DNA of 64,000 nt from Paenibacillus sp. EZ-K15 (GCF_002573715.1 NZ_PDHM01000012.1:435368-499367); one strand, 5' to 3'. Shown: positions 44,708 to 54,706, counted from the first letter of the stretch. Translations and numbers: made by a program. The notes: generated by a model from the letters alone, not told the origin.

Positions 44708-44738
44708 AGGGCGGCCGGATGCGGCTGCCTCTTTGTTT
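44708..44738 (+). terminator. Possible terminator after the lipoprotein gene
   Basis: AGGGCGGCCG and CGGCTGCCT form an imperfect stem around GATG, followed by CTTTGTTTT. Confidence 0.5.
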
Positions 44739-44824
44739 TCCAATCGCATAAAGGCATGATCTTCAGCATCGTCCGCTAACATCTTCTATAATAGGAATAG
44801 AATCATTCAGTAAGGAGTGAGGTT

Positions 44825-45286
44825 TTGGAGCTTTTTTTGAGAAAAAACAAATACAGCTTGATTGTATTGGCGCCGTTAATCGGAGGCTGGTTGTTTAATT
44901 CATTGATGGTGATGCTGCCCTTTTCTGGTTTTTTGCTCTGGACGGTTAATATAGGGTTCATGCTGTTCTGGTTCTGGGCCGGGCGGCAGTTCGCCCTGCT
45001 TCCGCGGCATAACATGTACAGCTTCCTGCTGGGCAACCTGGTCTGGCTGCCATCCTTCCTGCTCTACGTTTGGCAGTTCGTGCTTGTGGACGAAGCCTCC
45101 AGAAACATGATGCTCGCCGGTCTGTCCCAATACTATGTGTTATTCATGATTATCATTGGAACCCAGGTCCATTTGATGTATTCTGGAGACATCAGCTCCA
45201 CGGAGATCGTCATCATCGCTTACGTCCTGATGCTGGTTGTGTTCGCTGCAGGATTTGTATATCAATGTCTGAGAAGAAAACCATAG
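44825..45286 (+). CDS. Membrane protein, four helices, unknown function
   Basis: This is a very hydrophobic 153-residue protein with four predicted membrane helices and short polar loops; the C-terminus is basic (CLRRKP). Translation starts at TTG 44825, seven bases after AAGGAG. A TATAAT lies about 40 bases upstream. I do not recognise the family. The Gfo/Idh gene follows after 33 bases and may be co-transcribed. Confidence 0.7.
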   Translation: MELFLRKNKYSLIVLAPLIGGWLFNSLMVMLPFSGFLLWTVNIGFMLFWFWAGRQFALLPRHNMYSFLLGNLVWLPSFLLYVWQFVLVDEASRNMMLAGLSQYYVLFMIIIGTQVHLMYSGDISSTEIVIIAYVLMLVVFAAGFVYQCLRRKP

Positions 45287-45319
45287 CATCTCTAATCGAA
45301 GGGGAGGTCTTAGGATTAC

Positions 45320-46294
45320 ATGGCATTGCGAATTGGAATCATAGGCACAGGCTGGTTTAGCAAAGTACATGCAGATATATTATCCAACATGGACGGAGTA
45401 CAAGTTGCTGCTTTTGTCGGGACAAGTCAGGAGAAGGCGGCACGAGCGGTGCAGGGCTATGCCTCGGCCAAGGCGTATAGCAACACTGAGCAGATGCTGG
45501 ATGAAACCAAGCCCGATGCGGTTTATATCTGCGTTCCGCCGTTTGCGCATGGAGAGATCGAATCCCAGCTCGTGCAGAGGGGCATTCCTTTTCTGGTTGA
45601 GAAGCCGCTGGGCACTAACCTCGATACGCCAAGGCAGATTCTTCATGGGGTGAAGAAGGCCGGTTTGATTACGTCCGCAGGGTACCATTTCCGTTATACG
45701 GATGCAGCCATCAAGGCTGCCGAGCTGCTGGAAGGCAGGAAGATCGGGATGGCGCTTGGCTACTGGATGGGAGACATGCCGCAGGTATACTGGTGGAGAC
45801 AGCAGGAAGGCTCCGGGGGGCAATTTATCGAGCAAACCACTCATATGGTTGACCTGCTTCGCTGCCTGCTGGGTGAAGTGGATGAAGTGTATGCGGCGTT
45901 CGCCTATAGAGCCATGAAGGACATTCATGAGGGGGTAACGGTACACGACGTGGGTACCGCGACGCTGAAATTAAGGAGCGGGGCCGTGGCAACGATCTCC
46001 AATACCTGCATGCTGCCGGAATCGGATAAGGTAGGCTTGGCTATCTATACGGAGCAGGGAGTCATTGACATTCAACCCGATAAACTCATTGTCAAAGAAA
46101 AAGGAAGATTGACGGATATTCGCAATGCAGCTAATCCTTATCTTCGAGAGAATGAAGCTTTCATCCATGCACTGCGCACAGGCGATGCTTCCGGAATCTT
46201 ATCGACCTATGAGGATGCCGTCAAAACCATGGAAGTTACCTATGCGGCTTTGCGGTCAGCCGAAACGGGGATACCGGTGAAGGTCGGGGAATGA
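45320..46294 (+). CDS. Gfo/Idh/MocA family oxidoreductase
   Basis: This is a probable NAD(P)-dependent sugar or cyclitol dehydrogenase of 324 residues. The N-terminal Rossmann domain has GIIGTGWFSKVHADIL, and the family motif LVEKPLGTN (EKP) lies near residue 95. The C-terminal domain contains the candidate catalytic region GGQFIEQTTHMVDLLRCLL, whose His is expected to act as base. The substrate is not predictable. A terminator follows at 46410. Confidence 0.88.
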   Translation: MALRIGIIGTGWFSKVHADILSNMDGVQVAAFVGTSQEKAARAVQGYASAKAYSNTEQMLDETKPDAVYICVPPFAHGEIESQLVQRGIPFLVEKPLGTNLDTPRQILHGVKKAGLITSAGYHFRYTDAAIKAAELLEGRKIGMALGYWMGDMPQVYWWRQQEGSGGQFIEQTTHMVDLLRCLLGEVDEVYAAFAYRAMKDIHEGVTVHDVGTATLKLRSGAVATISNTCMLPESDKVGLAIYTEQGVIDIQPDKLIVKEKGRLTDIRNAANPYLRENEAFIHALRTGDASGILSTYEDAVKTMEVTYAALRSAETGIPVKVGE

Positions 46295-46314
46295 TGAGGC
46301 TATCATCCTTATCT

Positions 46315-46330
46315 CGCAAGAAAAACTTCC
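46315..46330. repeat. Dispersed intergenic repeat core, distant copy
   Basis: CGCAAGAAAAACTTCC is an exact 16-base match to the core at 11198, and the reverse complement of 11072-11087, 35 kb away. It sits directly after the Gfo/Idh gene, again at a 3' end. Confidence 0.65.
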
Positions 46331-46409
46331 ATTATATGCGGTCTGTCTGAAAAAGTACGTCGATCGACGTTTTTCATATGTTCGTCAACCAGATTCATAA
46401 TGAAAGCCA

Positions 46410-46457
46410 TAGGAATGTCCCATAAGATCTTCAGGTCTTAGGGGCGTTCCTTTTTTT
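46410..46457 (+). terminator. Terminator before narG
   Basis: AGGAATGTCCC pairs with GGGGCGTTCCT, with an inner TAAGA/TCTTA stem, followed by seven T residues. It isolates the nar operon from the upstream gene. Confidence 0.82.
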
Positions 46458-46547
46458 CGTTCCAAAAAACGCTCCGTGTACGACTCGTTCCTCCGATGGG
46501 GCGCTCTGGGGACAATCCACCAACCAAGGGAATTCTCGAAGGAATAT

Positions 46548-46590
46548 AGGTGTTTCCCTAATAGGAACGAAAGAAGAGGCCACTCATAAT
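46548..46590 (+). promoter_or_regulatory. Candidate NreC-activated narG promoter
   Basis: AGGTGTTTCCCTAAT (46548-46562) resembles the narK arm GGGAACTTCCCTATT. The first potential -10 (CATAAT, 46585-46590) lies 26 bases after the CCC, against 25 at narK. No good -35 is visible, as expected for an activated promoter. The start codon is about 70 bases further on. Confidence 0.45.
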
Positions 46591-46661
46591 TAAGTTATAC
46601 GAAGGACGGCACATTGATTCCCCAATCATTGTCATTCAAGCAGAAGGAGTTGAACTGTCCT

Positions 46662-49600
46662 ATGAAACGAAAGTCGGGGCTGAAGTTCTTCAAGAGGATG
46701 GAAAGCTATTCTGACAATTGGTCCGTTCTGGAGGAGAAAAGCAGGGAATGGGAAGATATGTACCGCAAGCGCTGGTCGCATGACAAAGTGGTACGGACGA
46801 CGCATGGCGTGAACTGCACAGGCTCCTGCAGTTGGAAGGTTTTCGTCAAGAACGGAATCATCACTTGGGAAAATCAGCAGATTGATTATCCTTCCTGCGG
46901 GCCGGATATGCCGGAATTCGAACCGCGCGGATGCCCGCGTGGAGCTTCATTTTCCTGGTATGAATACAGTCCGCTGCGAGTGAAATACCCTTATATGCGC
47001 GGCAGGCTATGGCATATGTGGAAAGAGGCCTTAAGCCAACACAGCGATCCGATCGCCGCTTGGGCCAGCATCGTCGAAGATCCGGAGAAATCCGGGTCCT
47101 ATAAACAAGCACGGGGTAAAGGCGGTCATGTCCGTGTGTCCTGGCAGGAGGCCACGAAGCTGATCTCCGCGCAGCTCATTTATACGATCCGCAAATACGG
47201 GCCCGACCGGATTGCCGGGTTTACGCCCATTCCGGCCATGTCGATGATCAGCTATGCATCAGGAGCCAGATTTATTTCCCTGCTTGGTGGAGAAATGCTC
47301 AGCTTCTATGACTGGTATGCGGACTTGCCGCCGGCATCTCCACAAATCTGGGGAGAGCAGACGGATGTGCCGGAATCCAGCGATTGGTACAATGCCGGTT
47401 ACCTTATTATGTGGGGCTCGAACGTGCCGTTAACTCGCACGCCGGATGCTCACTTCATGACAGAAGTTCGATATAAAGGCACCAAGGTCGTGTCGGTCGC
47501 GCCGGATTATGCCGAGAACGTCAAATTCGCCGACAACTGGCTGGCTCCGAACCCCGGAACCGATGCCGCAATTGCACAGGCCATGACGCATGTTATCTTA
47601 AAAGAATTCTATCATGAGCGTCAGGAACCGATGTTCCTGAATTATGCGAAACAATATACGGATATGCCTTTCCTCATTCTATTGGATGAGTTTGAGGGAG
47701 GATACAAGGCGGGACGCTTCCTGCGGGCAAGCGATCTAGGCGATACCACGCAGCATGCCGAGTGGAAGCCGGTGATTATCGACGAGAACACCAATGAAAT
47801 CACGGTTCCGAACGGCACGATGGGACAGCGCTGGGAGCAGGACAAGAAATGGAACCTGATCCTGGAGCGCGAGGACGGCTCGGTCATTGCGCCGGCGCTG
47901 TCCGTGGAGCCTCAGGGTGGGGAGCTACAGACGATTTCCTTCCCGTTCTTCGATAACAACGCCAACGGCACCTTCGAACGCCATATTCCGGCGAAGACCA
48001 TTCAGCTGGCGGACGGGACGCAGCGTCTGGTGGTAACGGTATACGATCTGATGCTGAGCCAATATGGCATTGGACAGGCAGACAGCGGGCTGGATGCAGA
48101 CGGATATAAGAATGCCGACTCCTTCTATACCCCGGCCTGGCAGGAAAAAATCACGGGTGTGAAGCCATCCATCGTGGTTCAGATTGCCCGGGAGTTTGCG
48201 CAGAATTCGCTGGAAACCGGCGGTCGCTCGATGATCATCATGGGCGCCGGGATTAACCACTGGTTTAACAGTGACACGATCTACCGTTCCATTTTGAATC
48301 TGGTCATTCTAACGGCGTCCCAAGGCGTAAACGGCGGTGGCTGGGCGCATTACGTTGGCCAGGAAAAATGCCGCCCGATCGAAGGCTGGTCTACGGTTGC
48401 CTTCGCTAAAGACTGGCAGGGACCGCCGCGTCAGCAAAACGCGACATCGTTCTTTTATTTTGCGACCGACCAATGGAAGTACGAAGAAATGGGAGCCGAT
48501 TCTCTGAAATCGCCAACGGGCGGGGAGATCCGTTACCAGCATCCGGCGGATTACAATGTGCTTGCCGCGAGACTTGGATGGCTTCCATCTTACCCGCAGT
48601 TTAACAAAAACAGCCTGAAGTTTGCGGAGGAAGCAGCGCAGCAGGGGAAAACCACCCATGAGGAAATTGTGAAGCATACGCTTGCGCAAATTATCTCTGG
48701 AGAGACCCGGTTTGCGGCAGAGGATCCGGGTGCGCCGGAAAATTATCCGCGTTCGCTGTTCGTATGGCGCTCGAATCTGATTTCGAGCTCCGCCAAGGGT
48801 CAGGAATATTTCATGAAGCATTTACTGGGCGCTTCGGACAGCCTGCTCTCGACGCCGAATGAAGAGGATAAGCCGGAAGAAATGGTCTGGCGCGAAGAAG
48901 TCGAAGGCAAGCTGGATCTGCTTGTTGCCTTGGACTTCCGGATGACATCAACTCCGATGTACGCGGATGTAGTCCTTCCTGCAGCAACCTGGTATGAGAA
49001 AACGGACTTATCTTCAACCGATATGCATCCTTTTGTGCATCCGTTTAATCCGGCAGTGGATCCCCTCTGGGAATCCCGGTCGGACTGGGATATATACCGA
49101 ACGATTGCCGAAGTTTTCTCAGACATGGCGAAGACCCATCTTCCGGGAATATATAAGGACCTGGTCACAACACCGCTCTCTCATGACTCCATAAGCGAGA
49201 TCGCCCAGCCATATGGTGAAGTGAAGGATTGGCGCAAGGGGGAGATTGAGGCCGTACCTGGCAAAACGATGCCGAATTTGACGGTGGTCGAGCGGGACTA
49301 TACGAAAATTCACGACAAATATATTACGCTCGGTCCGAACCTGGCTACAGGTAAAGTCGGAGCGCATGGCGTCAGCTTCTCGGTCGCCGAGGAGTATGAA
49401 GAGCTGAAGCGTTTGAACGGAACTTATTATGACGACACCATCAAGAATGGCCTGCCCAAACTTCATACGGCACGAAATGCGGCGGACGCCATTTTGAATC
49501 TGTCTTCGGCCACGAATGGCAGGGTATCGCAGCGAGCCTGGGAATCGGCGGAGCAAGACACCGGCGTGCAGCTGAAAGACATTTCCGCGGACCGCGCCGC

Positions 49601-50336
49601 AGAGCGCATCACGTTCCAGAGCATCACGGCCCAGCCGCGGGAAGTCATTCCGACGCCGGTATTCAGCGGATCGAACAAAATGGGCAGAAGATACTCCCCG
49701 TTCACAACGAATATTGAACGGCTTGTGCCGTTCCGTACGCTGACCGGCAGACAGCATTTTTATATCGATCACGAAATTTTCCTGCAGTTTGGAGAGGCGC
49801 TGCCGGTGTATAAACCGACGCTTCCGCCAATGGTGTTCGGACCGCGCGACAAGCAGATTACCGGGGGAAAGGATACACTCGTGCTCCGATATCTGACGCC
49901 GCATGGCAAATGGAACATTCACAGCACCTATCAGGATAATCTGCACATGCTGACGCTGTTCCGCGGAGGACCGACAGTATGGATTAACAACGATGACGCA
50001 GCGGCTCACGACATTCAGGACAACGATTGGCTGGAAGTATACAACCGCAACGGCGTCGTCACCGCCCGCGCCGTCGTCAGTCACCGGATGCCGAAAGGCA
50101 CGATGTACATGTATCACGCGCAGGATAAACACATCAACGTGCCGGGCTCGGAAATTACGAAGGATCGCGGCGGCAGCCACAACGCGCCGACGAGAATCCA
50201 TGTGAAGCCGACCCAGATGGTTGGGGGCTATGCACAGCTCAGCTATGGATTTAACTACTACGGACCGATCGGCAACCAGCGGGATGTGTACGTGGCTGTC
50301 CGCAAAATGAAAGAGGTGGATTGGCTTGAAGATTAA
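46662..50336 (+). CDS. narG: Respiratory nitrate reductase alpha subunit
   Basis: NarG is the catalytic subunit reducing nitrate to nitrite with a bis-MGD molybdenum cofactor on the cytoplasmic side of the membrane. The 1224-residue length fits B. subtilis NarG. The N-terminal FS0 cluster ligands are His48, Cys52, Cys56 and Cys91 with the exact family spacing. The segment WGSNVPLTRTPDAHF carries the Mo-ligand Asp region. ATG 46662 follows AAGGAG by 12 bases. It leads narGHJI. Confidence 0.97.
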   Translation: MKRKSGLKFFKRMESYSDNWSVLEEKSREWEDMYRKRWSHDKVVRTTHGVNCTGSCSWKVFVKNGIITWENQQIDYPSCGPDMPEFEPRGCPRGASFSWYEYSPLRVKYPYMRGRLWHMWKEALSQHSDPIAAWASIVEDPEKSGSYKQARGKGGHVRVSWQEATKLISAQLIYTIRKYGPDRIAGFTPIPAMSMISYASGARFISLLGGEMLSFYDWYADLPPASPQIWGEQTDVPESSDWYNAGYLIMWGSNVPLTRTPDAHFMTEVRYKGTKVVSVAPDYAENVKFADNWLAPNPGTDAAIAQAMTHVILKEFYHERQEPMFLNYAKQYTDMPFLILLDEFEGGYKAGRFLRASDLGDTTQHAEWKPVIIDENTNEITVPNGTMGQRWEQDKKWNLILEREDGSVIAPALSVEPQGGELQTISFPFFDNNANGTFERHIPAKTIQLADGTQRLVVTVYDLMLSQYGIGQADSGLDADGYKNADSFYTPAWQEKITGVKPSIVVQIAREFAQNSLETGGRSMIIMGAGINHWFNSDTIYRSILNLVILTASQGVNGGGWAHYVGQEKCRPIEGWSTVAFAKDWQGPPRQQNATSFFYFATDQWKYEEMGADSLKSPTGGEIRYQHPADYNVLAARLGWLPSYPQFNKNSLKFAEEAAQQGKTTHEEIVKHTLAQIISGETRFAAEDPGAPENYPRSLFVWRSNLISSSAKGQEYFMKHLLGASDSLLSTPNEEDKPEEMVWREEVEGKLDLLVALDFRMTSTPMYADVVLPAATWYEKTDLSSTDMHPFVHPFNPAVDPLWESRSDWDIYRTIAEVFSDMAKTHLPGIYKDLVTTPLSHDSISEIAQPYGEVKDWRKGEIEAVPGKTMPNLTVVERDYTKIHDKYITLGPNLATGKVGAHGVSFSVAEEYEELKRLNGTYYDDTIKNGLPKLHTARNAADAILNLSSATNGRVSQRAWESAEQDTGVQLKDISADRAAERITFQSITAQPREVIPTPVFSGSNKMGRRYSPFTTNIERLVPFRTLTGRQHFYIDHEIFLQFGEALPVYKPTLPPMVFGPRDKQITGGKDTLVLRYLTPHGKWNIHSTYQDNLHMLTLFRGGPTVWINNDDAAAHDIQDNDWLEVYNRNGVVTARAVVSHRMPKGTMYMYHAQDKHINVPGSEITKDRGGSHNAPTRIHVKPTQMVGGYAQLSYGFNYYGPIGNQRDVYVAVRKMKEVDWLED

Positions 50337-51861
50337 GGCACAAGTCGCCATGGTCATGAATCTGGATAAATGCATTGGCTGCCATACGTGCAGCGTCACC
50401 TGCAAGAGCACCTGGACGAACCGTCCGGGTGCGGAATATATGTGGTTCAACAACGTGGAAACGAAGCCGGGCGTAGGCTATCCGATCCGCTGGGAAGACC
50501 AGGAGAAATACAAGGGAGGCTGGACGCTGAAAAAGGGGAAGCTGCAGCTGAAATCCGGCAGCAAGCTGTCCAAAATCGCGCTCGGCAAAATCTTTTACAA
50601 TCCGGATATGCCGGAAATGAAAGATTACTATGAGCCGTGGACTTATAACTATGAGCATCTAACGAATGCCGGAGAGAAGAAGCATCAGCCGGTGGCCCGT
50701 CCGAAATCGGCGGTAACCGGCGAGACGATGAATCTGGAATGGGGTCCGAACTGGGAAGATGATCTGGCAGGAGCCCATGTGACCGGCCCGAAGGATCCAA
50801 ATATCGAAAAGATCGAGGAAGAAATCAAGTTCAACTTTGAGCAGGCATTCATGATGTATCTGCCCCGACTGTGCGAGCATTGCCTGAATCCGAGCTGCGT
50901 AGCGTCCTGTCCTTCAGGTGCCATGTACAAGCGGGATGAAGACGGCATCGTACTGGTAGACCAGGAAGCCTGCCGCGGCTGGCGGTACTGCATGACGGGC
51001 TGTCCGTACAAAAAGGTGTATTTCAACTGGAAAACAAATAAAGCCGAGAAATGCACCTTCTGTTTTCCGAGAATTGAAGCCGGGCTGCCTACGGTATGCT
51101 CCGAAACCTGTACAGGACGTATCCGATACTTGGGCGTGCTGCTGTACGATGCCGACAAGGTACAGGAGGCAGCCTCCACGCCGGATGAGAAGGATCTCTA
51201 TCAGGCCCAGTGCGATCTGTTCCTGGATCCGCATGATCCGGCAGTGATCGAGCAGGCGCGCAAGGACGGATTAACCGAAGAATGGATCGAAGCTGCCCAA
51301 AACTCGCCCGTATATAAACTGGCCATTGAGTACAAGCTGGCCTTTCCGCTCCATCCGGAGTATCGGACGCTGCCAATGGTTTGGTACGTACCACCGCTCA
51401 GTCCGATCATGAACTATTTTGAAGGCAGGAATTCGATCGAGAATCCGGACATGATTTTCCCGGCGATCGAGGAGATGCGTACACCGATTCAGTATCTCGC
51501 GAATCTGCTCACGGCAGGGGACACGGTTACGGTGAAAGATGCCCTGCAAAAAATGGCGATGATGCGTTCTTATATGCGCGCGCAATCGTCGGGGACTGAG
51601 TTTGATGAGACACGGCTAGAACGGGTTGGGTTGACCGCCCATCAAATGACGCAGATGTATCGGCTGCTCGCTATCGCTAAATACGATGACCGGTTTGTGG
51701 TCCCGACTTCGCATAAAGAAAGCCATATGGATGTTTACCGTTCACAGGGCTCCGAAGGCTTTAGCGCAAGCTGCGGCGGCTGCGGTCCGGAAGGACTGCA
51801 GGGCAAAACAGGCAAAGAGCTGTACGAAGAAAACTTCTACGGGGGGATCTGGCGTGATTAA
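50326..51861 (+). CDS. narH: Nitrate reductase beta subunit (iron-sulfur)
   Basis: NarH passes electrons through four Fe-S clusters from NarI to NarG. The 511-residue protein has cysteine groups CIGCHTCSVTCKSTW near residue 16, CEHCLNPSCVASCPSG near 185, CRGWRYCMTGCPYKK near 217 and CTFCFPR...CSETCTGR near 245; the Trp in CRGWRYC marks the [3Fe-4S] site. The TTG start at 50326 follows AGAGGTGG and overlaps the end of narG. Confidence 0.96.
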   Translation: MKIKAQVAMVMNLDKCIGCHTCSVTCKSTWTNRPGAEYMWFNNVETKPGVGYPIRWEDQEKYKGGWTLKKGKLQLKSGSKLSKIALGKIFYNPDMPEMKDYYEPWTYNYEHLTNAGEKKHQPVARPKSAVTGETMNLEWGPNWEDDLAGAHVTGPKDPNIEKIEEEIKFNFEQAFMMYLPRLCEHCLNPSCVASCPSGAMYKRDEDGIVLVDQEACRGWRYCMTGCPYKKVYFNWKTNKAEKCTFCFPRIEAGLPTVCSETCTGRIRYLGVLLYDADKVQEAASTPDEKDLYQAQCDLFLDPHDPAVIEQARKDGLTEEWIEAAQNSPVYKLAIEYKLAFPLHPEYRTLPMVWYVPPLSPIMNYFEGRNSIENPDMIFPAIEEMRTPIQYLANLLTAGDTVTVKDALQKMAMMRSYMRAQSSGTEFDETRLERVGLTAHQMTQMYRLLAIAKYDDRFVVPTSHKESHMDVYRSQGSEGFSASCGGCGPEGLQGKTGKELYEENFYGGIWRD

Positions 51862-52432
51862 TCTCGGAATGCTGCATGATTATAAACATGTTTTCGGTTT
51901 TTTCGCTCAGCAGCTCACGTATCCGGAAAAGCTGGATTTCCATCCGTCGGTCATGGAGGAGTCGCTTGGCTCCTCAGACCCGGCCTATGAATCAGTCAGA
52001 ATGTACTGGACGGCCATGCATGAATACAGCATGGAAGAGATTGAAGAGCTGTATGTCCAGACCTTCGACTTTCAGGCGAAATCTACATTGTACATGACCT
52101 TTTATAAATTTGAGGATGGCCGGGAACGTGGCCAGATGCTCGCCAAACTTAAAGAGACGTATGAGATGTTTGGCCTGGGCATCGAGGGCTCGGAATTATC
52201 GGATTATCTTCCGCTGATGTGCGAGTTCATATATGCGGCGAATTGGCAGGGTCGCGAGAAGGAAGTGGCAGCGAGCCTGGATTTGATGATGGCTGTAATG
52301 GAAGACGGCACCTATCATCTGCTAAAAGCTTTGGAGAAGTATAAGAGTCCGTATCTTTATCTCATTCAAGGTCTGCGTGAGACGTTCAAAGCATGTTTCA
52401 ATCAGGAGGCGGCAGATCATGAGCATGGTTAA
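51854..52432 (+). CDS. narJ: Nitrate reductase assembly chaperone
   Basis: NarJ is a TorD-family chaperone needed for cofactor insertion and membrane docking of NarGH. The 192-residue helical protein has the core YVQTFDFQAKSTLYMTFYKF near residue 70 and LPLMCEFIYAA near 120. GTG 51854 overlaps narH by eight bases and follows GGGGGGAT; the frame is open further upstream, but only inside narH. Confidence 0.92.
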   Translation: MINLGMLHDYKHVFGFFAQQLTYPEKLDFHPSVMEESLGSSDPAYESVRMYWTAMHEYSMEEIEELYVQTFDFQAKSTLYMTFYKFEDGRERGQMLAKLKETYEMFGLGIEGSELSDYLPLMCEFIYAANWQGREKEVAASLDLMMAVMEDGTYHLLKALEKYKSPYLYLIQGLRETFKACFNQEAADHEHG

Positions 52433-53111
52433 TCAGTTTCTGTGGGTCATCTTTCCTTATATCTGCCTTGCTGTGTTTATTGTCGGTCATATTTACCGTT
52501 ACCGTACAGACCAATTCAACTGGACGGCAAAATCCAGCGAGTTTATCGAGAAGAAACATCTCAAGCTGGGCAGTCTCATGTTTCATTTAGGCATCATACC
52601 GGTTATCGGGGGTCACGTCGCAGGCTTGGCCATCCCTCAATCCTGGATGGAGTCGCTGGGCATCAGTGATCATATGTACCACATCGGGGCGGTGTATATC
52701 GGAAGCGCATTTGGCTTTCTAACCCTGGCAGGTATGGTATTGTTAACAGCCAGGCGGTTCACCATTCGAAATGTGCGAAAACTGAGCAGCGCTTCCGATA
52801 TGATGGTTAATGTCCTCCTGCTGTTTATCGTATTTATGGGGATGTACAGCACGCTGGTTACGAATGCGGTACAGCCGGAATTCAATTATCGGGAGTCGGT
52901 CTCCGTGTGGTTCCGTGGATTGTTTATGCTCCGTCCGGATGCTTCGTTGATGTTGAATGTGCCGCTATCGTTTAAAATTCACATTTTGGCCGGATTTGGC
53001 ATTTTTGGCTTATGGCCGTTTACCCGATTGGTGCATGTGTGGAGTGTTCCGTTGAATTATGTGGGTAGAAGATATATCCTGTATAGAAAGCACCGTAAAT
53101 TTGAATCGTAG
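52419..53111 (+). CDS. narI: Nitrate reductase gamma subunit (diheme cytochrome b)
   Basis: NarI takes electrons from menaquinol and anchors NarGH in the membrane. The 230-residue protein has five membrane helices. The heme-ligand histidines fall at His56, His66, His187 and His205, the same numbers as in E. coli NarI. ATG 52419 follows AGGAGG by nine bases and overlaps narJ by 14 bases. Confidence 0.96.
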   Translation: MSMVNQFLWVIFPYICLAVFIVGHIYRYRTDQFNWTAKSSEFIEKKHLKLGSLMFHLGIIPVIGGHVAGLAIPQSWMESLGISDHMYHIGAVYIGSAFGFLTLAGMVLLTARRFTIRNVRKLSSASDMMVNVLLLFIVFMGMYSTLVTNAVQPEFNYRESVSVWFRGLFMLRPDASLMLNVPLSFKIHILAGFGIFGLWPFTRLVHVWSVPLNYVGRRYILYRKHRKFES

Positions 53112-53114
53112 AGC

Positions 53115-53142
53115 GGAAGAAGGCTTTTTGGCCTTCTTTTCT
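53115..53142 (+). terminator. Possible terminator between narI and nreA
   Basis: AAGAAGGC and GCCTTCTT form a short stem with a TTTTTG loop followed by TT and C. It is weak, so read-through from narGHJI into nreABC is likely. Confidence 0.5.
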
Positions 53143-53162
53143 ACGTCAGAGGAGTAATGGAA

Positions 53163-53627
53163 ATGAAGAATCAGCCGATCTTTAACTACCAAAGTGAAAT
53201 GGATAAGCTTCGTGCCCGGTTTCAATTCGATTTCGTGTCCATGGCATTGGTGCAGCCGGCTGAAGACCGATTTGTATTAACCTGGCAGTATGCCTCGGGA
53301 AATATAAACGAGAGGTATAAGCGCATCGTTTTACATTCCGGCAAAGGCATCGCCGGCATGGTGTTTAAGACAGGAAAGCCGATGCTGATTCAAAACGTGA
53401 ATGCTGATATTGAATCAAGGGACTTGTATAATTATCCGATTATCGTTGCCGAGCAGTTGAAGAGCCTTGGCGCAGTACCCCTGTGGGAAGGCTCTCGCGT
53501 CAAGGGGGTTTTGCTTGTTGGATATCGCAAGGAAAACGTGCTGGATCCAAAGTCCTTTGAGTCGTTTCAGGAAGGAATAGGAACGGAATTTGGTGCTTTT
53601 TATGCCAAGGAGGTATCACAGCCTTGA
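53163..53627 (+). CDS. nreA: Nitrate receptor NreA (GAF domain)
   Basis: In Staphylococcus NreA binds nitrate and, when empty, inhibits phosphorylation of NreB. The 154-residue protein is a single GAF domain, with SGKGIAGMVFKTGKPMLI around residue 60 and LKSLGAVPLWEG around 105. ATG 53163 follows GAGG by eight bases; ATG 53157 is too close to it. The stop overlaps nreB, which supports function in one sensory complex. Confidence 0.88.
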   Translation: MKNQPIFNYQSEMDKLRARFQFDFVSMALVQPAEDRFVLTWQYASGNINERYKRIVLHSGKGIAGMVFKTGKPMLIQNVNADIESRDLYNYPIIVAEQLKSLGAVPLWEGSRVKGVLLVGYRKENVLDPKSFESFQEGIGTEFGAFYAKEVSQP

Positions 53628-54706
53628 TTCAGATGACGGATGAGCATTTAAGCGAATTGCTTAGAAACATGTATCATAATAGCATGGAAGCTATTTTTTT
53701 TATTGATGAAAAGGGCAGCGTGGTGGCTATGAATCCGGCCGCAGAGGACATTCTTGACATTGAAGTGATCGAGAGGATGCAGTCTGGTACGGATGGCTCC
53801 TTCTGCCAAACCTGCAAAGGGTACACCGATGATCAGGATCTCATAACCTGCTCCACATGCTATCTGGATTATCCGGATGGCGAGTTTTCGTCGTTCCAAG
53901 TCTATCTTAAGACACGCGGCGAAGGAATCGTTCCCTATGCGGCCAGTTACCATATCATCGATGAAGCTCGCGGCATCCGGGTGATGATGCTCCTCGATCT
54001 GACGAAGCAGCAGAAGACGCAGGAAATGCTGCAGCGGACGAATATGCTGAAATATGTCATCAAGGCACAGGAGGACGAGCGCAAGCGGATATCCCGCGAA
54101 CTGCATGATAGCGTGGCTCAAGAGCTATTGAGTTCACTGGTCGACCTGCGTGTCGTTAAATATATGAATGTAGGCGAGGATGTGCTACAAAAGCTGCACC
54201 AGACCGAGGTGTCTTTAACCAGGCTTCTGGATGATATCCGTCATTTATCCGTTGAACTCAGGCCGGCTTCATTAGATGATTTGGGGCTTGAGGCTGCCTT
54301 CCGCTCCCATTTTAAATGGATCGGGAAGAATTATGGTATGCTGGTTGAATTCTCTGCCGAGTTAGCGGCAGCCCGCTATGGCAGCGAGATTGAAACGGTT
54401 GTGTACCGGGTTTGCCAGGAAGCGGTGCTGAATGCCATGAAATATTCAGGAACGGATGAGGTGCATGTACGATTATGCGAAGTGAATGGCTATCTTCAGT
54501 TAACCGTCCGGGACCTTGGAGTCGGGTTTAACAAAGTCATAGATGAAGCTAAGGGAACCGGACTGGGACTGTATGGGATGCGGGAACGCGCAGAGCTCGT
54601 TGGTGGTCAGTTTATTTTGCTATCCGCTCCCGGTGAGGGTACAACGATTCAGCTTAACATTCCGCTTACGAATGGTGACGACAAGCCGGAGGTGATGATT
54701 ACATGA
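53624..54706 (+). CDS. nreB: Oxygen sensor histidine kinase NreB (PAS, Fe-S)
   Basis: NreB senses oxygen through a [4Fe-4S] cluster in a PAS domain and phosphorylates NreC. The 360-residue protein has Cys61, Cys64, Cys76 and Cys79 (CQTC-x11-CSTC), the same spacing as S. carnosus Cys59/62/74/77, and His161 in the HisKA_3 box [12 protein letters not shown], again offset by two from S. carnosus His159. A C-terminal HATPase domain carries [14 protein letters not shown]. It starts at TTG 53624 after AAGGAGG and overlaps both neighbours. Confidence 0.95.
   Translation: MIQMTDEHLSELLRNMYHNSMEAIFFIDEKGSVVAMNPAAEDILDIEVIERMQSGTDGSFCQTCKGYTDDQDLITCSTCYLDYPDGEFSSFQVYLKTRGEGIVPYAASYHIIDEARGIRVMMLLDLTKQQKTQEMLQRTNMLKYVIKAQEDERKRISRELHDSVAQELLSSLVDLRVVKYMNVGEDVLQKLHQTEVSLTRLLDDIRHLSVELRPASLDDLGLEAAFRSHFKWIGKNYGMLVEFSAELAAARYGSEIETVVYRVCQEAVLNAMKYSGTDEVHVRLCEVNGYLQLTVRDLGVGFNKVIDEAKGTGLGLYGMRERAELVGGQFILLSAPGEGTTIQLNIPLTNGDDKPEVMIT

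Noticed and set aside
49119-50453. 444-codon open frame antisense to narG and narH
   Set aside because: It lies opposite two secure genes, has no ribosome site or family motif, and arises from the codon pattern of the coding strand.
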